From an uncultured Dialister sp. (GTDB lineage Bacteria > Bacillota > Negativicutes > Veillonellales > Dialisteraceae), in the NCBI GenBank assembly GCA_900759415.1, contig CAAEVC010000056.1, positions 1 through 21,613 on the forward strand: 21,613 nt of DNA, read 5' to 3'. A program made the translations under genes and the position numbers. The notes under the pieces were generated by a model, which saw nothing but the letters and a program-made list of their open reading frames with translations, did no database searches and was not told where the DNA came from. Below, in pieces: positions 14,551 to 21,613 of the stretch; position 1 is the first letter of the stretch; every line of letters starts with the position of its first letter.

Positions 14551-16646
14551 ATGAAAAAGCAGCAGGTAGAAATGAGTATGAAAAAGAAAACGAAAATATC
14601 ATTTTGTTTTAGTAAATCGGGGGGGTAAGGAAAAGTAATTTAAAGAAAGCTGTTCTTCGTGTATTGGTAGCTGCTATGTTAGGCATGTCTGGAATAGCCG
14701 GTACTGCTTATGCGGCGGAGAATGATGCAGTTCATTACTACTCTGCAAACAGCTCTGAAACAGGTACAGGCTCCAACTATAATAATGACGGAGCAAAAGC
14801 CGAAGCCAAAGACAGTATCGTTATTGGAATTTCTTCTACCTCGAAGGGGATTAACAGCACTGTCATTGGAAATCACAACACCTTGAAGGGCAATACAAAT
14901 AATGAAAACAACAGCATCGTCGTTGGGCATAATACAGAGGTTGAAGGTATTCATAATGCGGTATTTGGTACAGACTATCACAATTCTGATACGAAAGTGA
15001 CAAAGGTTTTTGGTGATCAGAATACTGTCATCGGTGTAGGTAACCTTGTGGGCTACACGGCGGAAAGGGATAAAACAGATCAGACGAAATGGATATATAC
15101 AAAAAAGGGAAGCAAATCTGATCAGAACGTGGCCGTTGGTCTGAATAATACGGTAAATGGTGGCAGTGTCGTCGTAGGAACCAGTTCAAATGTTGGAGCT
15201 TTGGGTACGTCTTTGGGACATGCAAATACAGTCAATGCGACTCAGTACTTGCAATATGGCCTGGCCTTAGGGGACTATAATACTGTTTCTGGCAGTGAGT
15301 CTATGGCCGTAGGCAAGGATAATTCAGTTACAGGAGATTGGTCTATTGCGATAGGCTATAAAAATACGACAGCTAGACAACTGGACATCGCCATGGGGTA
15401 TAAAGCAGAATCTTCTGGCGCTGGGAATGGTGCTATGGCACTAGGTAACTTCAGTAAAGCCAGAGCAGATAAAGCTACAGCCGTAGGCTATAATACACAG
15501 GCTTCTATAGCGGACAGTGTAGCTCTTGGCAGTGGGGCTCAGGTTAACGATGCTGATAAGTCTGGCGTAGATTTGGGACAATATGGTTATGGCTATGATA
15601 CATGGAAGCCATCCGATGCAGAGCAGATCTGGAAGTCAACTCTGGCTTCTGTTTCCGTTGGTAATTATAGCGATACCCGTCGCATTGCCCATGTAGCCGC
15701 TGGCATCGAATTAACAGATGCTGTCAACGTAGCCCAATTAAAGGCGGCTGTAGCTAATTCATCTATCAATCTTGTAGCTGGTAAAGGCATCAAAATAGAT
15801 CATTCAAATGGAACATATACTATCAGTTCTAATAGTACCGGAGGACCAACAGAGACGGGATCATTAAATTTTGCTGCTGATGAAGGTACGGCGGCAGAAG
15901 TGAACCCGTCTGAAACATTGAATATTAATGGAGACGGAAAAAATATTTCTACCAAGGTTAATGGCAAAAATATTTCTGTGACATTGAAGGATGATATTTC
16001 TGTCAAAACGGTGAAAGCGACGGAGTCCATCACCGTGGAAGGTGGTCCTTCCATGACCAAAGACGGTATAGACGGAGCAGGAAAGAAGATTACAAACATT
16101 GCAGCCGGCACCCAGGATGGTGATGCCGTAAATTATGGTCAGTTGAAGGGATTAGAAACCAAGGTAAACGATAATAACGACGCAATCACGGGCATGAGTC
16201 GCCATATATCTGTCATGGACAATAAAATCAATAAAGTAGGAGCCGGTGCAGCCGCTTTAGCAGCTCTTCATCCCCTTGAGTTTGATCCGACTGATAAGTG
16301 GAATTTTGCTGTAGGATATGGTAACTATAAAAATGCCAACAGCCTCGCTATGGGTGCTTTTTACAGACCTGATGAAAATACTATGTTCAGTATCGGTACC
16401 AACTTTGGCAATGGAGAAAATATGGTCAACGCGGGCGTCTCTTTCAAACTAGGCCAGGGAAATCACCTTGCTTCCCGTCCAGTGATGGCTAAGAAAATAG
16501 TAACGTTGGAGGAAAAGATAGAAGAACAGCAAAAAACGATTCATAGTCTGGGTAATACCATTGAAGCACAGAATCAGAAGATGGAAGAATTGGAAAAACT
16601 GGTAAAACAGCAAGGTGAAATCATTGCAAAAATGACAAAACAATAA
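14551..16646 (+). CDS. YadA-like trimeric autotransporter adhesin, frame broken at a G7 tract (phase OFF)
   Basis: The ATG at 14551 has an excellent AGGAGG site 5 bases upstream, but its frame stops after 25 codons at 14626-14628, just past seven G's (14619-14625). Adding one G joins it to the main frame and gives 698 residues. It starts MKKQQVEMSMKKKTKISFCF and continues through KSNLKKAVLRVLVAAMLG to a signal peptidase site at TAYA-AEN. As printed, the body is open only from a TTG at 14664, with no ribosome site and no basic n-region. Domains in the joined protein: head repeats (DSIVIGIS, NNTVNGGSVVVGT, DYNTVSGSESMAVG), a neck near 385-400 (TDAVNVAQLK), a stalk, a second neck near 517-533 (GDAVNYGQLK), and a YadA anchor near 570-635 (LEFDPTDKWNFAVGYG...AGVSFKLG). 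A 63-residue coiled coil follows. It would be exported by Sec, anchored in the outer membrane as a trimer, and mediate attachment or aggregation. It is divergent from rpoB. Confidence 0.88.
14619..14625 (+). repeat. Poly-G tract (G7), likely slipped-strand phase switch
   Basis: This is a run of seven G's in the signal-peptide coding region of the adhesin. G8 (or G5) restores the frame from the strong start to the adhesin body; G7 as written does not. Variation of homopolymeric G tracts is an established ON/OFF mechanism for surface proteins in Gram-negative bacteria. An assembly error of one base cannot be excluded from the sequence alone. Confidence 0.7.
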
Positions 16647-16681
16647 AGTACGTAAAAAGAGGCGCTGTAACATAATCGCTT

Positions 16682-16724
16682 CATCAAAAAACGGACTCAG
16701 TAAATCGAGTCCGTTTTTTTGATG
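16682..16724. terminator. Bidirectional terminator after the adhesin
   Basis: CATCAAAAAACGGACTC (16682-16698) pairs with GAGTCCGTTTTTTTGATG (16707-16724) around an 8-base loop. T-runs lie on both strands, so it can serve the adhesin on the plus strand and any minus-strand transcript from the 16798 side. Confidence 0.85.
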
Positions 16725-16750
16725 AAAATGTGAAGGGTCTCTTAAATAGC

Positions 16751-16798
16751 TTACTTATTGTACAAGTGATAGTATTCACCGTTTCTCAAAGCATCCAT
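16751..16798 (-). CDS. Possible 15-residue small ORF
   Basis: A minus-strand frame MDALRNGEYYHLYNK starts at 16798 and stops at 16751-16753. GGGAGG lies 6 bases before the ATG, one of the best ribosome sites in the window, and a bidirectional terminator follows 27 bases after the stop. An imperfect promoter could lie in 16810-16858, where GATGAT/ATCATC also forms a small dyad. It may be a real small protein, a leader peptide, or the remnant of a lost gene. Length alone gives no support, so confidence is low. Confidence 0.3.
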   Translation of the reverse strand: MDALRNGEYYHLYNK

Positions 16799-16858
16799 AC
16801 GCATCCTCCCTTTTTATGATGATCAATATCATCCTGCCATCATGAAATTTTTATAATA

Positions 16859-16898
16859 AAAAGGTGTGACATCATACATTCATTGTGTCACACCTTTT
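16859..16898 (-). terminator. Terminator of pyruvate carboxylase
   Basis: AAAAGGTGTGACA (16859-16871) is the exact reverse complement of TGTCACACCTTTT (16886-16898). It begins 5 bases after the stop codon, and a T-rich tail follows on the minus strand. Confidence 0.88.
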
Positions 16899-16903
16899 AT
16901 TAA

Positions 16904-19900
16904 TTATTCAATGACAATGAGAAGATCGCCTGATTCGATACGCTGTCCTGCTTTGACATGAATTTCAGATACGATACCATCGATCGGTGCTGTGATGGTG
17001 GTTTCCATCTTCATAGCTTCCGTAACGATCACCGGTTCGCCTTTCTTGACGGAGGAGCCTTTTTCTACCAGAAGTTTCACGACTGAACCAGAGAGGGTAG
17101 CCCCTACTTCACCGAGAACGTCTGCATCTGCTTTTCTTGCAGTGACTGCAGATTCCACTACATGTTTATCGTGGACTTTAATTTCCCGGGGCATGCCGTT
17201 CAGTTCGAACTGGATGATTCTGTTGCCTTCGCCGTCCGGCTTGGTGATGTTATCCAGTTTGATGAGAAGCATTTTACCTTCATCAATGTTGATCCGGATT
17301 TCTTCTCCCGGTCTCATGCCGAAGAAATAGGAAGGTGTATCGAGGATGGAGAGGTCGCCGTACTTGTGGTATCTTTCCATGTAATCGGAGAATACTTTCG
17401 GGTAAATGCAGTAGGAAGACACATTTTCCTCACTGGTGGGAATATGTTTGGTCTTCATTTCCATTCTCACTTCTTCAAAGTCCACCGGTTCCGGCTGTTT
17501 TTCCAGATGAGGCTTCTGGCCGCGGAGAATGATCTGCTGCAGTTTTTCTGGGAATCCGCCGTAAGGAATGCCTAGCTTACCGTCGAAGAAATCGACTACA
17601 GACTGAGGGAAGTCCAAGGTTTCGCCTTTTTCATAAATATCTTCTTCCGTCAGATTATTCTGAAGCATGAAGAGGGTCATGTCCCCTACCACCTTGGAGG
17701 AAGGCGTAACTTTGATGATATCGCCGAACATCATATTCACTTTCGCATACATGCGGCAGACTTCCGGCCAGCGGTCTCCAAGACCTACGGCAGTCGCCTG
17801 CTGGCGAAGGTTGCTGTACTGTCCGCCAGGCATTTCATGCTGGAAGAGTGTGGTATTCGGGCTGGCCATTCTGGAATCCACCCCTGCATAGTAAGGACGG
17901 ACGCCCTGCCAGTAGCGGTCGATGGTTTCGAGAGCATCGATATCCATCTTCGGCTGGCGCGGATTGTTCTGCAGTGCATAGTACATGGCACTCATGGATG
18001 GCTGGCTGGTGCCGTTGGAGAAAGCACTGGTTGCCACGTCCACGATGTCCACCCCTGCTTCTACTGCCTTTGCATAGGAGTAGAGGGTGCATCCGCCGCC
18101 TTCATGGCTGTGAAGGTGAATCGGAAGGTCTACTGCATCTTTCAGCGCAGAAATGAGAGCGTAGGCAGCTTCTGGTTTCAGAAGGCCGGCCATATCTTTG
18201 ATAGCGATGATATTGGCGCCTGCATTCTTCATTTCCTTAGCCAGATCTGTATAGTATTTCAGTGAATATTTTTGTCTGTTCGGATCCAGGATATCGCCGG
18301 TGTAGCAGAAGCATGCTTCTGCCAGTTTGTTTTTCTTTCTGACTTCATCGATGGAGACGGTCATGTGGCTCAGCTGATTCAGGCAGTCGAAGATACGGAA
18401 TACGTCGATACCGTTATCTGCGGCCTGGTCGATGAAATGACGGACCACATTTTCCGGATAGTTCGTATATCCTACGGTGTTCGCACCGCGGGTGAGCATC
18501 TGGAAGAGAATATTGGGCGCTGCTTTTCTCATCTGACGAAGTCTGTCCCATGGACTTTCATCGAGGAAACGGTAAGCTACGTCGAAGGTAGCGCCGCCCC
18601 AGTTTTCAAAGGAGAAGAGATTCGGTACATGGGACGCGGTGTACCGGATAGCGTTCATAATATCATGGGTTCTTACACGGGTAGCCAGCAGGGACTGATG
18701 GGCATCACGGTACGTGGTATCCATGAACATGACTTCCTTCTGGTCACATACCCATTTTGCAAATTTTTCCGGTCCCAGTTCATCGAGGAGCTGACGGGTG
18801 CCTTTCGGCATTTCATCATGAGAAGCATCGAGCACAGGAAGAGGTGCGAATTCCGGTTTTTCCTGCGGGCCCTTGCCTGCATAGCCGTTGACTGTAATAT
18901 CTGCCAGATAGGTCAGAAGCTTGGTGCCACGGTCGGAAATGAGATCCGGTTCCTGCAGGAGCCAGGGGTTTCTGTCAATGTAATTGACATCGCATTTGCC
19001 TTCCTGGAAATCCCGGGTACGGAGCATGTTCTGCAGGAAATAAATATTTGTCTTCACGCCGGAAATACGGAATTCATCAAGGCAGCGGAGCATCTTGTGA
19101 ATGGTATCCTTCGCATGGAGCGCATGGGCGGTAACTTTAACCAGGAGGGAATCATAGTAAGGGGTAATGACAGCTCCTGTGTATGCGGTGCCTGCATCAA
19201 GACGGATGCCCGGGCCTCCGCCGCTCCTGTACGCAATGATTTTGCCGGTATCAGGCATGAAATTATTCTGCGGATCTTCAGTGGTGATACGGCACTGGAT
19301 AGCCACACCTTTGTACCAGATATCCTTCTGTTCACCGATAGCGATTTCCGGTCCTTCGATGGAATAGCCTTCAGCAATAAGGATCTGGGTCTTTACAATA
19401 TCCACATCGGTAATCATTTCTGTTACCGTATGTTCTACCTGCACTCTCGGGTTGACTTCGATGAAATAGAAATGCTCTTCATCCTGGTCCACCAGGAATT
19501 CTACGGTGCCGGCATTCAGGTAATTGACATTCTTCATGAGTTTTACGGCAGCATCACAGATCTGCTGGCGCAGTTCATGTGGAAGAGACCATGCCGGTGC
19601 CATTTCGATGACTTTTTGATGACGGCGCTGAATGGAGCAGTCTCGTTCGAAAAGATGAACCACATGGCCCTGTTCATCCCCTACGATCTGTACTTCGATA
19701 TGCTTCGGATTCATGATGCATTTTTCAACATATACATCTTCATCTCCGAAAGCCATCTTAGCTTCAGAACGGGCACGGTTGAAAGCTTCTTCCAGATCTT
19801 CCATACGGTCAACATTACGGATGCCTCGTCCGCCGCCGCCATTGACTGCTTTGATCATAATCGGGAACCCGTATTTTTCAGCAAAAGCCTTCACCTCAGA

Positions 19901-20332
19901 GAAATCCTTCACTGCCCCATTGGTTCCTGGAATCATGGGGATATCTGCCTTCTCTGCCTGGATACGGGAATTGACCTTATCACCAAACATGATCAGATGT
20001 TCAACCCGCGGTCCGATGAAGATGATGCCCTCTTCTTCGCAACGTTTAGCCAGCTTTGCATTTTCTGCCAAAAAACCATAGCCCGGATGAATAGCATCCA
20101 CTCCATGTTCCTTACAGATACGGATGATATCCTCAATATCCAGATAAGCATCAATCGGCTTATCCCCTTCCCCTACGAGATAGGCTTCATCAGCACGGTT
20201 ACGGTGAAGTGAAAGAATATCTTCCTTAGAATAAATGGCGACTGTACGAATGCCAAGCTCACTGCAGGCACGGAACACTCGAATCGCAATTTCTCCCCGG
20301 TTTGCCACAAGGACTTTGCGGATACGTCTCAT
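16904..20332 (-). CDS. pyc: Pyruvate carboxylase (single-chain, biotin-dependent)
   Basis: This enzyme converts pyruvate, bicarbonate and ATP to oxaloacetate in the cytoplasm, feeding the reductive branch to succinate and amino-acid synthesis. The 1142-residue length is normal for the one-chain form. Seen in order: biotin carboxylase domain (about 1-450) with VLVANRGEIAIRVFRAC, the ATP-grasp glycine loop KAVNGGGGRGIRNV, and the catalytic EVNPRVQVEHTVTEM. Then the carboxyltransferase (about 530-800) with FMDTTYRDAHQSLLATRVRT, the lysine that is carbamylated in the family in AIKDMAGLLKPEAA, and metal-binding histidines in PIHLHSHEGGG. After a linker region, the biotin carrier domain has its biotinyl-lysine in VTEAMKMETTI (near residue 1107). 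The start is ATG at 20332 with AAGGGGG 7 bases upstream. It is a single-gene unit with its own promoter and terminator. Oxaloacetate decarboxylase is excluded because the biotin carboxylase half is present. Confidence 0.97.
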   Translation of the reverse strand: MRRIRKVLVANRGEIAIRVFRACSELGIRTVAIYSKEDILSLHRNRADEAYLVGEGDKPIDAYLDIEDIIRICKEHGVDAIHPGYGFLAENAKLAKRCEEEGIIFIGPRVEHLIMFGDKVNSRIQAEKADIPMIPGTNGAVKDFSEVKAFAEKYGFPIMIKAVNGGGGRGIRNVDRMEDLEEAFNRARSEAKMAFGDEDVYVEKCIMNPKHIEVQIVGDEQGHVVHLFERDCSIQRRHQKVIEMAPAWSLPHELRQQICDAAVKLMKNVNYLNAGTVEFLVDQDEEHFYFIEVNPRVQVEHTVTEMITDVDIVKTQILIAEGYSIEGPEIAIGEQKDIWYKGVAIQCRITTEDPQNNFMPDTGKIIAYRSGGGPGIRLDAGTAYTGAVITPYYDSLLVKVTAHALHAKDTIHKMLRCLDEFRISGVKTNIYFLQNMLRTRDFQEGKCDVNYIDRNPWLLQEPDLISDRGTKLLTYLADITVNGYAGKGPQEKPEFAPLPVLDASHDEMPKGTRQLLDELGPEKFAKWVCDQKEVMFMDTTYRDAHQSLLATRVRTHDIMNAIRYTASHVPNLFSFENWGGATFDVAYRFLDESPWDRLRQMRKAAPNILFQMLTRGANTVGYTNYPENVVRHFIDQAADNGIDVFRIFDCLNQLSHMTVSIDEVRKKNKLAEACFCYTGDILDPNRQKYSLKYYTDLAKEMKNAGANIIAIKDMAGLLKPEAAYALISALKDAVDLPIHLHSHEGGGCTLYSYAKAVEAGVDIVDVATSAFSNGTSQPSMSAMYYALQNNPRQPKMDIDALETIDRYWQGVRPYYAGVDSRMASPNTTLFQHEMPGGQYSNLRQQATAVGLGDRWPEVCRMYAKVNMMFGDIIKVTPSSKVVGDMTLFMLQNNLTEEDIYEKGETLDFPQSVVDFFDGKLGIPYGGFPEKLQQIILRGQKPHLEKQPEPVDFEEVRMEMKTKHIPTSEENVSSYCIYPKVFSDYMERYHKYGDLSILDTPSYFFGMRPGEEIRINIDEGKMLLIKLDNITKPDGEGNRIIQFELNGMPREIKVHDKHVVESAVTARKADADVLGEVGATLSGSVVKLLVEKGSSVKKGEPVIVTEAMKMETTITAPIDGIVSEIHVKAGQRIESGDLLIVIE

Positions 20333-20399
20333 AAAAGATCCCCCTTACTGCTGCACAAAATCTTACCTATGAAGATTTAGTTTTATTTGTATACCATCC

Positions 20400-20428
20400 A
20401 TTGTACTAAGGAAAATTTTTAAAATCAA
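20400..20428 (-). promoter_or_regulatory. Promoter of pyruvate carboxylase
   Basis: TTGATT (20423-20428) and TACAAT (20400-20405) on the minus strand are separated by 17 bases. The leader would be about 60 bases. Confidence 0.6.
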
Positions 20429-20722
20429 TAGATGAAATAAATTGGTATTAATTTAGTTATCAATTTATAAAAGATAATAATTTACTATTTTATTTTAAAT
20501 ATTGATTGATGTACTTTATAAAGTTTTTATCTATGTATTACACATTAGATAGATTAATACTTATTATTTAAACCCGTATAACACCAAATTTCAAATATAC
20601 TTATGCTTTATTATCTATGTATTTAATAAATAATTCATATATCGCATTAATTATTCAATTATTAAAGAAATAAGATAGATAATTCAATTCATCGGAAAAT
20701 CTAATGGTAAGACATAACTCGC
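20429..20722. other. AT-rich gap without genes
   Basis: Strongly AT-rich, with many TTTATT/AATAAA words and no frame with a ribosome site. I see no clear origin boxes or ordered repeats, so this is probably neutral spacer upstream of the pyruvate carboxylase promoter. Confidence 0.5.
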
Positions 20723-20788
20723 CCCTTCACCTCAATACTCCTCCATCCGAGGGGAGCCGGCACTTATCATAGATGAATACCTGAAGGG
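20723..20788. repeat. Decayed hairpin-type intergenic repeat
   Basis: Outer arms CCCTTCA (20723-20729) and TGAAGGG (20782-20788) enclose an inner stem CTCCTC/GAGGGGAG (20738-20743/20749-20756), followed by GAGCCGGCAC. The layout resembles intergenic repeats common in gut Firmicutes, and a related GGGGAAGCTGGC...TGAAGGG segment occurs at 192-228. Confidence 0.45.
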
Positions 20789-20847
20789 CAGCCTCACTAT
20801 GAGAGAATAATGTTTATCGCCATTGACCATATTGGCTTTATAAATTA

Positions 20848-21266
20848 CAAACTATAAAGTCTTTACAACCACCTCGGGGCTCTCGCAACTCAAATCGGGG
20901 CTCTATCTATTTTCCATAAATCTCGTTCGAAGACAAACGGTTAGTGGAGAGTATGACTCAGGCGGTGAGGGAAACCGCACTTTGAAGCACTAATGATATC
21001 GCGCCGTTATCCGTTAAGGCTTCATATTCATCAGCGAAGCTGATACCTTTGCTCTGCGCTCATAGCTGTTTTTGGAATATCCCGCCGTTATCCGTAATGT
21101 CTAAAAAATAAAAATTATGAATATTTTACAACCGCCTCTCAACTCTCTTCGCTCAATTCTCAACTCTGTTTTTGAGGTCTCGCGCCGTTGACCGTCAAGG
21201 CTATATAAGAAAAAATTATAAAGTTCTTACAGCCGCCTCGGGGCTCTCTTCGCTCAACTCTCAACT
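20848..21266. repeat. Degenerate direct-repeat modules
   Basis: A module of about 55 bases occurs at 20848-20903, 21114-21170 and 21208-21266. It reads roughly (A)ACTATAAAGTCTTTACA, then CCGCCTCGGGGCTCTC, TTCGCTCAA and CTCAACTCT. Between copies a CGCCGTTATCCGT-like word recurs at about 21002, 21082 and 21184. Similar pieces occur at 5519-5640 and near 281. No coding frame crosses them. They look like decayed mobile or structural repeats. Confidence 0.5.
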
Positions 21267-21309
21267 CTTGAAATAAAAAAGATGGACAAGATGCCAAATG
21301 ATCAGCCCC

Positions 21310-21613
21310 TGTCAATGTAGACATGGCAAATATCTAAAAAATTATAGCCGTAAGTTCCATGTTGGTGTTTTAGCATCAGCATGGGATTTGCGGCATTTTG
21401 TTATGCCGCGAATTTCGCTTTGTATTTCTGAATCCGTTTGTTCTCGGTAATCGGGAACTGTTCCGGGTTCTTCGCATTCAGAGCTGCCGTACGAACTTCC
21501 ATTGGCGTCCTTACTCCAAATCGTTCCTGAAAACGTTCGTAATTGTAAAAATGGACGTATTGGTCGATGGCCGAACGCAGCTCGCCGCCGCTACTGAACT
21601 TGTTCAGGAAATA
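21310..21613 (-). mobile_element. 3' end of an IS3-family insertion sequence (continues beyond window)
   Basis: The element holds the C-terminal part of an IS3-type transposase and about 90 bases of non-coding end. The probable outer boundary is near 21310, where TGTCAATGTAGACA begins with the TG typical of the family; this is uncertain because the other end is not visible. A hairpin (CCATG...CATGG, 21357-21384) lies just after the transposase gene. Confidence 0.65.
21401..21613 (-). CDS. IS3-family transposase OrfB, C-terminal fragment
   Basis: The last 70 residues are visible, with the start outside the window. The text reads FLNKFSSGGELRSAIDQYVH, FYNYERFQERFGVRTPMEVR and finally ITENKRIQKYKAKFAA. 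The 'YVHFYNYERFQERFGVRTPMEVR' region is the end of the rve (DDE) integrase core as seen in IS3/IS150-group elements, where 'YNxxRxQxxxGxxTPxE' is typical. The stop is TAA at 21401-21403. The catalytic DDE residues lie mostly upstream and cannot be judged. Codon use is ordinary. The element is distinct from the fragment at the left edge. Confidence 0.85.
   Translation of the reverse strand, partial: YFLNKFSSGGELRSAIDQYVHFYNYERFQERFGVRTPMEVRTAALNAKNPEQFPITENKRIQKYKAKFAA

Noticed and set aside
18272..20212. 646-codon open frame antisense to pyruvate carboxylase
   Set aside because: In register with the real gene and explained by codon bias; pyruvate carboxylase motifs are unambiguous on the other strand.
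20700..21300. CRISPR array
   Set aside because: Repeats are degenerate, differ in length and spacing, and there are no cas genes.

Overview
The window looks like a chromosomal segment of a diderm Firmicute (class Negativicutes). Dialister or a close relative is my best guess, but no rRNA is present to confirm it. The guess rests on RpoB/RpoC of Firmicutes type beside Gram-negative-type trimeric autotransporter adhesins (YadA-like, outer-membrane anchored), plus a single-chain pyruvate carboxylase. Core genes have moderate GC. The gaps between genes are AT-rich or filled with degenerate repeats.

Layout. At 1-89 there is the 3' end of an IS3-like element pointing inward, followed by a repeat-rich gap holding the first copy of a structured repeat (306-550). 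From 4493 down to 627 four minus-strand loci follow: an SRPBCC-domain gene broken by an in-frame TGA, a HxlR-type regulator, an unrecognised 228-residue protein, and a YadA-like adhesin that has lost its 5' end at a 52-bp pair of facing IS terminal repeats. lemA (4700-5311, minus) is a single-gene unit with a good promoter and terminator. A second copy of the structured repeat (5659-5855) lies just beyond rpoC.

The rpoB-rpoC operon (13908 to 5936, minus) has its own promoter and a terminator-like hairpin in its leader. The usual upstream neighbour rplL is absent. Divergent from it, on the plus strand, is a second and full-length adhesin. A run of seven G lies in its signal-peptide region and puts the good start codon out of frame with the body. 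One extra G would restore a secreted 698-residue protein, so this looks like a phase-variable gene caught in the OFF state. Beyond it lie a shared terminator, a possible 15-residue ORF, and pyruvate carboxylase (20332 to 16904, minus). The last 1.3 kb is non-coding: an AT-rich stretch, several decayed repeat modules, and the 3' end of a different IS3-family transposase running off the window.

How the genes fit together. RpoBC and pyruvate carboxylase are core functions (transcription, and replenishment of oxaloacetate). The accessory interest lies in the two paralogous adhesins flanking lemA and rpoBC: one truncated and probably silent, one apparently switched off by a homopolymer. Both carry an unusual coiled-coil tail after the membrane anchor. 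The other main point of interest is the structured repeat, whose two copies keep the same hairpins while changing the paired bases.
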